Below, piece after piece: positions 29,908 through 37,856 of a DNA stretch of 49,578 bases. The stretch is from Sulfuritalea sp. (GTDB lineage: Bacteria; Pseudomonadota; Gammaproteobacteria; Burkholderiales; Rhodocyclaceae): contig JAUSCI010000023.1 of assembly GCA_030651305.1 (NCBI GenBank), positions 1-49,578 on the forward strand. Reading direction: 5' to 3'. Position 1 is the stretch's first letter. Each line of letters opens with the position of its first letter. The notes under the pieces are model-generated. The model made no database searches, was not told the origin of the DNA, and saw nothing but the letters and a program-made list of their open reading frames with translations. A program made the position numbers and the translations under genes.

Positions 29908-31776
29908 ATGCGCACCGCCCAAGACATCCTCGCCGAACTCAACGCCGCCGACGAATCGCCTCGCGTTGAAGCCAAGCGCTCGCGTGATATCGGCAAGTCC
30001 GTCATCGAGACGGTCGTGGCATTTGCCAACGAGCCGGGACTGGGCGGCGGCCATATCCTGCTCGGCGTCGGCTCCGGTGTGGACGACAAGGGTGATGCTC
30101 GTTACTGGCCGGAAGGCCTGTCCGATCCGGACAAGATTCAGAAGGATCTCGCCAGTCAATCCGCGACCATGCTCAATGTCGCGATTCGACCGGAGATGAG
30201 TGTCGAACGTATCGATGGCAAGACCATCGTCGTGGTGTTTGTTCCAGAGGCTGATGTCACGCAGAAACCGGTTTATCTCAAGGCAACCGGATTGCCCAGG
30301 GGTGCGTTCCGGCGCATTGGTTCTACCGACCAGCGCTGCACGGATGAGGACTTGTGGGTTCTGCGCGGTGCCAGTCAGCCGCAGGTTGGGCCGGACATGG
30401 CCATCGTTCCCGATGCCCGGATGGAAGACTTCGATCCGCAGGCCATTGCCGAATACCGACGCTTGCGCGCCCAGGCGAATCCGCACGCCGAGGAACTGGG
30501 TTACGAAAACCCAGACATGCTGGAAGCGCTGTCGGCAGTGCGCCGCGTGGATGGCGGGCTCAAGCCGACGCTGGCGGGCATCGTGCTCTTTGGCAAGGCC
30601 TTGGCATTGCGCCGTCTGTTCCCGGCGCTGCGCATCGATTACATCCGTGTTATTGGCACCCAATGGGTCGATGATCCCGAGCAGCGCTTCCAATCGGTGG
30701 ATATCCGCAAAGCGTTGATGCTCGCATTGCCGGTGGCCGAAGCCAGCATCGTGGACGAAATGCCCAAAGGCTTTCGGCTACCGGAAGGCGAACTGCAAAG
30801 CCGGCAAGAACCAATTTTGTCGCGCAAGGTGATTCGCGAAGCCTTGGCCAACGCGGTGATGCATCGCAGTTACCAGGACCATGGTGCAATTCAAATCATT
30901 CGCTACAGCAACCGTATCGAAATTCTCAACCCCGGCTACTCGCTAAAAGACATGGCCAGCCTCGGCACGCCGGGCTCTCGCCTGCGCAACCCGGCGATTG
31001 CGGCGGTGCTTCATGAGTTGAACTGGGCGGAAACCAAGGGCTCCGGCATTCGCACCATGCGTCGTATGGCCGGGGATGCCGGACTGCCGCTGCCCGAATT
31101 CGTATCCGACCGCCAAAAGAACGAGTTCAAGGTCACGCTGTTCCTGCATCATTTGCTGACGGAGGATGACTACGCCTGGCTCAAGGCGCTGGCCGGTGAC
31201 ACGCTCTCGGGCGACGAAGCGAAAGCCTTGATTTACGCACGGGAAACCGGTGCCATCGACAATACGGCCTGCCGGGATTTTTCGGGGCTGGATACCTTGC
31301 AGGCGAGCAGCCTGCTGCGACGCCTGCGTGACCGGGGGCTGCTGGAAAAGCAGGGAGCTGGCAGCCGCACCCATTACACGCTCACGTCGCCCGGCGCGCA
31401 TGTTGACCACGATACAGTGCAGGCCGAGTTGCCGCTCGAAGGTGGTAAGCGGGGGAGCGAAGGTGGTAAGGCGGACACCCAAGGTGGTAAGCGTGCTTTG
31501 CCGGACTTGCCACCCGAACTGGCCTCGCGCCTGCCCAGGCCCGGCCAACGCCTGAGTACGGATGGGCTGCGGCAACTCATCCGAGCCCTTTGTGGGTGGC
31601 AACCACTGCGGGGCGAGGAGCTTGCCACCTTGCTGCATAAAGACCTGAAATACCTGCGCAACAAGCACCTTACCGAGATGATGCAGGGCGGCGAGCTTGC
31701 CTTCCTGTTTCCCGAGTCACCCAATCATGCGCTGCAGGCCTATACCTTGCCGACAAGCAAGGGGGAAGGTAGTTGA
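29908..31776 (+). CDS. AlbA_2 (Schlafen-type) and GHKL-like domain protein
   Basis: This 622-residue protein starts with an AlbA_2 domain (about 10-135): ESPRVEAKRSRDIGKSVIET, GGGHILLGVG and LPRGAFRRIGSTDQ. An HATPase_c_4-like section follows at about 305-400 (IREALANAVMHRSYQDHGAI, RIEILNPGYSLKDM, ETKGSGIRTMRRMA). Winged-helix segments follow (LLRRLRDRGLLEKQGAGSRT). Residues about 510-530 are three heptads of (E/Q)GGK(R/A)xx. Relatives are usually called transcriptional regulators, and some belong to defence loci. It lies 92 bp after the ATPase gene, on the same strand, so it may be co-transcribed or act as regulator of the island. Confidence 0.82.
   Translation: MRTAQDILAELNAADESPRVEAKRSRDIGKSVIETVVAFANEPGLGGGHILLGVGSGVDDKGDARYWPEGLSDPDKIQKDLASQSATMLNVAIRPEMSVERIDGKTIVVVFVPEADVTQKPVYLKATGLPRGAFRRIGSTDQRCTDEDLWVLRGASQPQVGPDMAIVPDARMEDFDPQAIAEYRRLRAQANPHAEELGYENPDMLEALSAVRRVDGGLKPTLAGIVLFGKALALRRLFPALRIDYIRVIGTQWVDDPEQRFQSVDIRKALMLALPVAEASIVDEMPKGFRLPEGELQSRQEPILSRKVIREALANAVMHRSYQDHGAIQIIRYSNRIEILNPGYSLKDMASLGTPGSRLRNPAIAAVLHELNWAETKGSGIRTMRRMAGDAGLPLPEFVSDRQKNEFKVTLFLHHLLTEDDYAWLKALAGDTLSGDEAKALIYARETGAIDNTACRDFSGLDTLQASSLLRRLRDRGLLEKQGAGSRTHYTLTSPGAHVDHDTVQAELPLEGGKRGSEGGKADTQGGKRALPDLPPELASRLPRPGQRLSTDGLRQLIRALCGWQPLRGEELATLLHKDLKYLRNKHLTEMMQGGELAFLFPESPNHALQAYTLPTSKGEGS
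31438..31500 (+). repeat. Three 21-bp in-frame tandem repeats
   Basis: AAGGTGGTAAG occurs at 31439, 31460 and 31481, exactly 21 bp apart, coding for EGGKRGS, EGGKADT and QGGKRAL within the AlbA_2 protein. This looks like slippage-prone linker expansion between the winged-helix part and the C-terminal domain. Confidence 0.85.
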
Positions 31777-31868
31777 TGGCGATGGGCGCGCGGAATTTCT
31801 CCTATTATCGCCGTGCCGTCAGCGCCGACTCTTGCCCTTGGACTGCTTCGTTACCTGCTGCGCGGCAG

Positions 31869-31882
31869 CCTAAGTCACAGAG
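31869..31882. repeat. 14-bp direct repeat, right copy, at the 3' end of the Crp/Fnr gene
   Basis: CCTAAGTCACAGAG is identical to 20849-20862. On the minus strand this copy encodes the last codons (Ser-Val-Thr-stop) of the Crp/Fnr regulator. The 93 bp between the AlbA_2 stop and this repeat holds no gene and no clear terminator. Confidence 0.7.
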
Positions 31883-32523
31883 GCCATTTTTCGCAAACCA
31901 GCGGGATCAAGCACTTCCACCTGCTCGCGGCCGAGGCGTACCAGCCCCTGCTCGGCAAAGCCCTTCAATAGCCGGCTGACCATTTCGCGCACGCTGCCGA
32001 GCTCATCCGCCAGTTGCTGGTGGGTGGCGTGCACCACCCGACCCTTGCCCAGCAGCAGCGCAGCCAGGCGCTGGTCGAGCTTGCGAAAGGCCACTTCTTC
32101 AATCAGTTGCATCAGCTCGGCCATGCGTTCGGCGAACAGCGCGAAGACGAAGTCGCGAAAGACCGGTTCGCCCAGCATTTCGTCGAACAAGTCGCGCGGC
32201 AGCAGGGCCAGCGTCGTCGGACCCTCGGTCACGCCGCGCGCGTTGTAGTCGGCGTGCCCGAGCAGGCAACTCGACGTGATGATGCAGTTCTCGCCCGCCA
32301 CCACTCTGTAGAGCGGAAGTTCGCGACCACCGGCGCTGATTTTGGCGACACGGATCGCTCCGGCGAGAACGAAGGGAAAACCACGGCACGGCTGGTGCTC
32401 GTCGAATACCGCCGTACCGGAGGGAATGTCCAGTGTCTGCAGGGCGTCGCAAATGCGCCGCAGAAGCCCCTCCGGCAGTTTTGCCAAGACCGGATAGAGC
32501 GCCACCAGTTCTTCCGTGTTCAT
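31870..32523 (-). CDS. Crp/Fnr family transcriptional regulator
   Basis: The 217-residue protein has an N-terminal cNMP-binding-type beta barrel (about 25-120; FPFVLAGAIRVAKISAGGRE) and a C-terminal helix-turn-helix THQQLADELGSVREMVSRLL. Four or so cysteines occur in the sensor half (RRICDAL, HQPCRG, ENCIITSSC), but not in the N-terminal Cys spacing of Fnr, so an iron-sulfur cluster of the Fnr type is not supported; redox or sulfur sensing is possible. The ATG at 32523 overlaps the xthA stop as ATGA. The DUF2892 gene beyond the island, with its Crp/Fnr-type operator, is a likely target and former neighbour. Confidence 0.9.
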   Translation of the reverse strand: MNTEELVALYPVLAKLPEGLLRRICDALQTLDIPSGTAVFDEHQPCRGFPFVLAGAIRVAKISAGGRELPLYRVVAGENCIITSSCLLGHADYNARGVTEGPTTLALLPRDLFDEMLGEPVFRDFVFALFAERMAELMQLIEEVAFRKLDQRLAALLLGKGRVVHATHQQLADELGSVREMVSRLLKGFAEQGLVRLGREQVEVLDPAGLRKMASVT

Positions 32524-33296
32524 TGCAATCCGGACTCCAAAGTGGCCATCACGGGCGCATGGTCGGAAGGCCGCTCCAGTTTGCGCGGCGCCTTGTCGAT
32601 GACGCAGGCCCGGCATTCGGCAGCCAGCGGCTTCGACAGCAGGATATGGTCGATGCGCAGGCCGCGATTGAGGCGAAAGCCCATCTGCCGGTAATCCCAC
32701 CAGGAATAGAGCTTGGGCGCTTGCTCGAACAGCCGGAAGGAATCGGCCAGGCCGAGTTCGACAAACTGGCGGAAGGCCGCGCGCTCCGGCTCGCTGCACA
32801 GGATATGGTCCTTCCATGCGGCAGGATCGTACACATCGCGATCTTCCGGCGCGATGTTGTAGTCGCCGAGCAGGGCCAGTTGCGGCCAGCGCTGCAGGTC
32901 GTCGCGCAGCATGGCCGCAAGTGCCGCCAGCCAGCGCAGCTTATAGACATACTTGTCGGCACCGACTTCCTGCCCGTTCGGCATGTAGGCGCAGACCACG
33001 CGCAGGCCATTCACCGTGGCCGCCAGCACGCGCTTTTGTTCGTCGGCAAAGCCCGCTATGTCGTAACGCACATCCTCCAGCGGGCCGCGCGCCAGAATGG
33101 CGACGCCGTTATAGGTCTTCTGCCCGTTGTGCGCGGCGTGATAGCCGGCGGCTTCCAGTTCGGCGTAGGGGAAGACCTTGTCTTCCATCTTGGTTTCCTG
33201 AAGGCAGAGGACATCCGCCTGATTCGCTGCCAGCCAGTCGAGCACGTGCGGCAGGCGCACCTTGAGCGAGTTCACGTTCCACGTGGCGATCTTCAT
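32520..33296 (-). CDS. xthA: Exodeoxyribonuclease III
   Basis: The 258-residue EEP-fold nuclease acts on abasic sites and 3' blocks in base-excision repair. Motifs: MKIATWNVNSLKVRLPHVL, the metal Glu in LCLQETKMED, LLGDYNIAPEDRDVYDP, and the C-terminal RIDHILLSKPL and PSDHAPVMATL. The ATG at 33296 is preferred over a Met seven codons upstream because it opens directly with the conserved MKIATWN. It is coupled to the Crp/Fnr gene. Confidence 0.95.
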   Translation of the reverse strand: MKIATWNVNSLKVRLPHVLDWLAANQADVLCLQETKMEDKVFPYAELEAAGYHAAHNGQKTYNGVAILARGPLEDVRYDIAGFADEQKRVLAATVNGLRVVCAYMPNGQEVGADKYVYKLRWLAALAAMLRDDLQRWPQLALLGDYNIAPEDRDVYDPAAWKDHILCSEPERAAFRQFVELGLADSFRLFEQAPKLYSWWDYRQMGFRLNRGLRIDHILLSKPLAAECRACVIDKAPRKLERPSDHAPVMATLESGLQ

Positions 33297-33379
33297 GCGG
33301 CGATAATACCCGAGCACGGCGGCCGCCTGCTTTGCTTGCAGTGACTTTGCTGCCGCTATTTTTGCCGCATAATCCGCTG

Positions 33380-34087
33380 GTGGATACCCCTCTCAGAATC
33401 CTCGTGGTAGAGGACAACCCGGACCTTGCCGCCAACCTGGTCGACTACCTGGAAGCCAAGGGACACCTGACGGACGCCACTGGCGATGGCATTTCGGGCC
33501 TGCGTCTGGCGACCCGCAACAGTTACGATGTCATCATCCTCGACCTGGTGCTGCCGGGGCTCGATGGTGTCTCGCTATGCCGACGCCTGCGCGAGGAGGT
33601 CGGCAAACTCACGCCGATTCTCATGCTGACCGCGCGTGACTCCATCGAAGACAAAATCACCGGCCTGGAGGCGGGCGCCGACGATTATGTTGTCAAACCG
33701 TTCGAGATGCGCGAGTTGGCAGCCAGGATCAAAGCCCTGGGGCGACGCTCCCACACCGCCTCGCCGCGACAGAAATTGCGGACAGGCGATCTGCTGTTCG
33801 ATACCGCGACTTTCCAGGTCGTGAGGGCCGGAAAGCTGCTCGAACTGCCGCCGATACCCTTGCGCATCCTCGAAACCCTGATGCGAGCCTCGCCGCGCGT
33901 GCTGGACCGCGCTGAACTGGAGCGGTCCGTGTGGGGCGACGCACCGCCCGACAGCGATTCGCTGCGTGCCCATCTGCACGTTCTTCGCAACGCCATCGAC
34001 AAGCCTTTCGACAAACCGCTGATTCGTACCCTGCGCGGCATCGGCTGGCAAATTGCCGACACGGATACCGATGCGCCGCCGTCATAG
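33380..34087 (+). CDS. OmpR-family response regulator
   Basis: The 235-residue protein has a receiver domain (RILVVEDNPDLAANLVDYLE, phospho-acceptor Asp55 in IILDLVLPGLDG, Lys in DDYVVKPFEMREL) and a winged-helix DNA-binding domain ending LIRTLRGIGWQIAD. GTG at 33380 is chosen because it directly precedes the receiver fold; the longer upstream frame begins with TTG and adds a hydrophobic stretch that is probably untranslated. It overlaps the kinase gene by 17 bp. The 83-bp gap to the divergent xthA gene holds a CATAAT that could be its -10 box. Confidence 0.92.
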   Translation: MDTPLRILVVEDNPDLAANLVDYLEAKGHLTDATGDGISGLRLATRNSYDVIILDLVLPGLDGVSLCRRLREEVGKLTPILMLTARDSIEDKITGLEAGADDYVVKPFEMRELAARIKALGRRSHTASPRQKLRTGDLLFDTATFQVVRAGKLLELPPIPLRILETLMRASPRVLDRAELERSVWGDAPPDSDSLRAHLHVLRNAIDKPFDKPLIRTLRGIGWQIADTDTDAPPS

Positions 34088-35336
34088 TCTCCGTTTCCGT
34101 GTCGCTGCCGCATTCGCCGGGTTGGGAGCCTTCCTCAGTCTGGTCTTCGCGGTCGGCGTCTGGTTCGCCGCCCACGATGTCTCCCAGCGACTGATGGATC
34201 AGACCCTGAAGGCAGAACTGGACGATTACATGGCGCGCCGCGCCCGCAACCCGCGTTCGCTGCCGCCCGATACCGCGATCCTGCGCGGCTACGTCGCCGT
34301 GGCGGGAGCCGGTTTCTCCGAGATTCCGGCGGCAATGCGCAATCTGTCACCCGGCAAGCACGAAATCACTATCGACGGCGCGCCCTTCCGTGTCTCGGTG
34401 GCGGATCAGGATGGCGGTGGCGACCGTTACTACATCCTGTTCAACGAAGAGAGGCAGCAACGACGCGAGCAAGGTTTCCTCGCCTACCTGATTGCCGGCG
34501 CGCTCCTGATGACCCTCCTGGCGGCGGCGGGCGGCCTCTGGCTGGCGGGAAGGGTCATTGCGCCACTGACGGAACTGGCGCACGCGGTGGGTCAGGCGCC
34601 GGCCGAGAATCCGCCCAAGCTGAGCGGTGGCAACGTGCCGGAAGACGAGATCAGCGAACTCACTCGCGCTTTTGACCGGTACATGTCGCGTCTGGCGGCC
34701 TTCATCGAGCGGGAGCGCACCTTCGCCGCCGACGCCAGCCACGAACTGCGTACTCCGCTGGCAGTGATCCGGGGTGCCTCCGAAGTGCTGGCGGAGGATG
34801 CGAACCTGACCCCGACACAAGCGCAACGGGTTGCCCGCATCGAGCGCGCCGCGATCGAAATGTCGGCCCTGATTTCGGCACTGTTGTTGCTGGCGCGCGA
34901 GGAAGACACCCCGGTCGATCAGTCCTGCAACTGCGAACGGCTGGTGCGCCAGGCCGTGGAGCGCCATCGGCCGCGGGCGGTCCGACGCGGCAACAGCATC
35001 GAATTGGCGATCGAGGCGGCCGTCGAACTCGAAGTGGCGCCGGCCCTGTTTTCCATCGTCATTGACAACCTGGTGCGCAATGCCGTCGCCCACACCGAGG
35101 GCGGCTCCGTCAGCGTGCGCCTGTGTGCCGACCGCCTGATCGTCGCCGACACCGGCATCGGCATCAGCAACGAGGACATCGGGCGCGTCTTTCAGCGCTA
35201 TTACCGCGGCGCCAGCAGCGGCGGCGCCGGCATCGGCCTGTCGCTGGTGAAGCGCATTTGCGACCGTCAGCACTGGGAGATCGCGTTGGAAAGTCGTGCC
35301 GGCGGCGGCACCACGGCCACGCTGCGATTCCCGTAG
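34071..35336 (+). CDS. Membrane sensor histidine kinase
   Basis: The 421-residue kinase has two membrane segments (about 10-35, VAAAFAGLGAFLSLVFAVGV, and about 140-165, AYLIAGALLMTLLAAAGG) that bracket a periplasmic sensor of about 100 residues, a HAMP-like region, a HisKA domain with His224 in DASHELRTPLAVIRG, and the ATPase with IVIDNLVRNAVAHTEGG, ADTGIGISNEDIGRVFQRYY and GGAGIGLSLVKRI. It is the partner of the OmpR-type regulator. ATG at 34071 is favoured over a TTG six codons earlier. The signal sensed is unknown. Confidence 0.92.
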   Translation: MRRRHSLRFRVAAAFAGLGAFLSLVFAVGVWFAAHDVSQRLMDQTLKAELDDYMARRARNPRSLPPDTAILRGYVAVAGAGFSEIPAAMRNLSPGKHEITIDGAPFRVSVADQDGGGDRYYILFNEERQQRREQGFLAYLIAGALLMTLLAAAGGLWLAGRVIAPLTELAHAVGQAPAENPPKLSGGNVPEDEISELTRAFDRYMSRLAAFIERERTFAADASHELRTPLAVIRGASEVLAEDANLTPTQAQRVARIERAAIEMSALISALLLLAREEDTPVDQSCNCERLVRQAVERHRPRAVRRGNSIELAIEAAVELEVAPALFSIVIDNLVRNAVAHTEGGSVSVRLCADRLIVADTGIGISNEDIGRVFQRYYRGASSGGAGIGLSLVKRICDRQHWEIALESRAGGGTTATLRFP

Positions 35337-35391
35337 CGGACTTTCTCCGGGACGGCATCGTGCCTGCCGTTGCGGGCGCTTTACGAACTCT

Positions 35392-35420
35392 CTTGACGCA
35401 AGCTTGACGCAGCCTTGACC
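35392..35420 (+). promoter_or_regulatory. Three CTTGAC direct repeats at 11-bp spacing, likely response-regulator operator
   Basis: CTTGAC begins at 35392, 35403 and 35414, exactly one helical turn apart, with GCA/GC between. PhoB/OmpR-family regulators bind tandem direct repeats with this 11-bp period. The last repeat (TTGACC) is placed where a -35 box would be for the usp-sulP pair, though the following -10 match (GTTACT, 19 bp on) is poor, as expected for an activated promoter. The rest of the 35337-35475 gap shows nothing else. Confidence 0.65.
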
Positions 35421-35475
35421 TGCGCTTTACGCGCCTGCCGTTACTCTTGGCAGACTCATTTCATCGGAGTCCGCA

Positions 35476-35937
35476 GTGGGCACGTATCGACGAATTCTCG
35501 CTTTGGTCGCTGCCAATAGCGACAGCGCGGCCGTGGCGCAACGCGCCGTGCAATTGTCCCGCTTCTATGGCGCCACGCTGGCGCTGGCGATGGTGGTCGA
35601 GCCCACCCCGGACCTTAAATCCAATCACGCCCCCCGTTTCGTCGCCGACGAAATGCACCAGGCCCGGATGCGCGACATACGCTGCAAACTGGAACAGATG
35701 ATGACCGAAATTGGCTGCGACTGCGGTTGCGAAATCATCATCGCCTGCGGCAGCGAACCAGAGGTCGTCGCCGACCTCACCTGCTCCTGGCGCCCGAATC
35801 TGGTGCTGGTCGATTCCCGCGCACGCCACGGACTGGAACAGAACGGCAAACGCGCGGACTACGACGTGTTGACCGTGCAATACAACCGCCCGAGCTTTCC
35901 CGGGCGGATGATCAACGCACTGGCGGCGGCGCTATGA
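35476..35937 (+). CDS. UspA-like universal stress protein
   Basis: The 153-residue protein shows the Usp opening YRRILALVAANSDSAAVAQR and the alternating fold through LALAMVVEP, ACGSEPEVVADLTCSW and LVLVDSRARHGLEQNG. The usual ATP-binding G-x2-G-x9-G(S/T) pattern is not clear, so it may be a non-nucleotide-binding type. The start is GTG at 35476, after CGGAG. It overlaps sulP as ATGA and is probably a soluble partner or regulator of that transporter. Confidence 0.75.
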   Translation: MGTYRRILALVAANSDSAAVAQRAVQLSRFYGATLALAMVVEPTPDLKSNHAPRFVADEMHQARMRDIRCKLEQMMTEIGCDCGCEIIIACGSEPEVVADLTCSWRPNLVLVDSRARHGLEQNGKRADYDVLTVQYNRPSFPGRMINALAAAL

Positions 35938-37793
35938 ACGACGTTTCGCTGACTGTAGCCGTAGCCGCGCAACCCGTCCCCGCACAGCGAATCCCGGCCA
36001 CGGGCAGGATGCTGGCGCTGCTGCCCTTCCTGCGCTGGTGGCCGCTGGTCAATGCCGGCGTCTTGAAGGGCGACCTCCTGGCAGGCTTGATCGGCGCCAT
36101 CATCGTCCTGCCCCAGGGCGTTGCCTTTGCCACCCTCGCCGGCATGCCTCCGGAATACGGCCTGTACGCGGCGATGGTGCCGGCGGTCATCGCCGCGCTG
36201 TGGGGCTCTTCGTGGCACCTGGTTTCCGGGCCGACCAATGCCATCTCGCTGGTGGTGTTCGCCACCATGAGTTCTCTCGCCGAACCCGGCAGCGCCGATT
36301 ATGTGACCCTGGTGCTGACCCTGACCTTCATGGTCGGCCTGATGCAGCTGGCGATGGGGATGGCCCGCCTCGGCACCCTGGTCAATTTCATTTCGCATAC
36401 CGTGGTGATCGGTTTCACCGCGGGCGCGGCCTTGCTGATCATCGCCAGCCAGGTCAAGAACTTCTTCGGCATCCACGTACCCCATGGAACCATGTTCTTC
36501 CGCATTTTCGGTACCCTGTTCTCACATACCAACGAAATCAATCCCTATGTTGTGACCGTGGGCCTTGTAACGCTACTATCCGGCATTGCCGTGCGCAACT
36601 GGCTGCCGAAAATTCCCTACATGATCGTCGCCATGCTGGTCGGCAGCCTGGTGGCGCTGACGCTGAACGAGTCCTTCGGTGCCGACGCCACCGGCATCAA
36701 GACCATCGGCGCCCTTCCCGGCGCACTGCCGCCGCTGTCGATGCCGCACTTCTCCTTCGATACACTGCGTGAACTGGTCAGCGTCGCGGTTGCCGTGACC
36801 GGCCTGGCCCTGACCGAAGCCGCGTCGATCGCCCGCTCGATCGCACTGAAATCCGGGCAGCGCATCGACGGCAACCAGGAGTTTATCGGCCAGGGCTTGT
36901 CCAACATTTTCGGTGCCTTCTTCTCCGGTTACCCCTCGTCCGGCTCTTTCAACCGTTCCGGACTTAACTTCGAGGCGGGTGCCAGGACGCCGCTGGCTGC
37001 CGTTTTCTCCGCCGGCTTCCTGGTGCTGGTGCTGCTGGTGGTCGCACCGCTTGCCGCCTACCTGCCGATTGCCTCAATGGCGGCGATCCTGTTCCTCGTT
37101 GCCTGGGGTCTGTTCGACTTCCATCACATCGGTTCGATCATTCGCACCAGCAGGGCAGAGACCGCGGTGCTGATCTCGACGCTCATCGCCACCCTGGTCA
37201 TGCATCTTGAATTCGCCATCCTGGTCGGCATGCTGCTGTCGCTGATACTTTACTTGAACCGCACATCGCAGCCAGCCTTGCGGGTGCTGGTCCCGAACAG
37301 CCAGGAACCGCAACGCAAGTTCCATTTGCTGCACGCGGGTGAGGCGGAATGCCCGCAAATGAAAATTGTGCGCATCGAAGGATCGATCTACTTCGGCGCC
37401 GTAAACCACGTCGGCGAGCAGTTGCACGACATGGCGGAAGGCAAGCCGCAACAGCGCCATCTGCTGCTCATGGCGAAGAGCATCAACTTCGTCGATATCG
37501 CCGGTGCCGAATTGCTGGCGGAGGAGGCGCGGCGGCGGCGGCGGCAGGGTGGGCGGCTGTGGTTCTACAGCGTGCGCCAGTCGGCAGAGGAGATGCTGCA
37601 CAAGCCGGAATATTTCAGGGAATTCGGCGCGGACGCCTTTTTCGCATCCAAGCGCGGAGCCATAGAACATATCGTGGGGCAGTTGGACACGTCGATCTGC
37701 GCCGACTGCAAGGCGCGCATATTCGAAGAGTGCCGTCGCTTGCCAGGCGCTGCCTCGCCACAGACCGATACGGAACGGGTGAAGCCGTTGTAG
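35934..37793 (+). CDS. SulP family anion transporter with STAS domain
   Basis: The 619-residue membrane protein has the SulP signature in GLIGAIIVLPQGVAFATLAG and MPPEYGLYAAMVPAVIAALW, SGPTNAISLVVF, and about 10-12 membrane helices up to residue ~445. A cytoplasmic STAS domain follows (about 475-585) with INFVDIAGAELL. A Cys-rich tail ICADCKARIFEEC closes the protein (C-x2-C-x7-C). Family members carry sulfate, bicarbonate or other anions; substrate is not decidable here, although bicarbonate would suit a CO2-fixing cell. ATG at 35934 overlaps the usp stop. Confidence 0.92.
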   Translation: MNDVSLTVAVAAQPVPAQRIPATGRMLALLPFLRWWPLVNAGVLKGDLLAGLIGAIIVLPQGVAFATLAGMPPEYGLYAAMVPAVIAALWGSSWHLVSGPTNAISLVVFATMSSLAEPGSADYVTLVLTLTFMVGLMQLAMGMARLGTLVNFISHTVVIGFTAGAALLIIASQVKNFFGIHVPHGTMFFRIFGTLFSHTNEINPYVVTVGLVTLLSGIAVRNWLPKIPYMIVAMLVGSLVALTLNESFGADATGIKTIGALPGALPPLSMPHFSFDTLRELVSVAVAVTGLALTEAASIARSIALKSGQRIDGNQEFIGQGLSNIFGAFFSGYPSSGSFNRSGLNFEAGARTPLAAVFSAGFLVLVLLVVAPLAAYLPIASMAAILFLVAWGLFDFHHIGSIIRTSRAETAVLISTLIATLVMHLEFAILVGMLLSLILYLNRTSQPALRVLVPNSQEPQRKFHLLHAGEAECPQMKIVRIEGSIYFGAVNHVGEQLHDMAEGKPQQRHLLLMAKSINFVDIAGAELLAEEARRRRRQGGRLWFYSVRQSAEEMLHKPEYFREFGADAFFASKRGAIEHIVGQLDTSICADCKARIFEECRRLPGAASPQTDTERVKPL

Positions 37794-37829
37794 CTGAAGT
37801 TGGTGATTGCATCAGCCTAGCGTCAATAG

Positions 37830-37854
37830 TGGTCCGATCACGCCGTTCGGACCA
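37830..37854. terminator. Hairpin between convergent sulP and prlC, possible bidirectional terminator
   Basis: TGGTCCGA and TCGGACCA pair as an 8-bp stem with a 9-base loop in the short gap between two convergent genes. There is no T run on either side, so intrinsic termination is uncertain. Confidence 0.4.
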
Positions 37855-37856
37855 TC

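Noticed and set aside
21146-31776. Interpretation as canonical DISARM or BREX
   Set aside because: No DrmA/DrmB, PglZ, BrxC or BrxL-like product is present in the window; only domain types are shared.
31777-31868. Terminator after the AlbA_2 gene
   Set aside because: No stable stem followed by a T run was found in this short gap.
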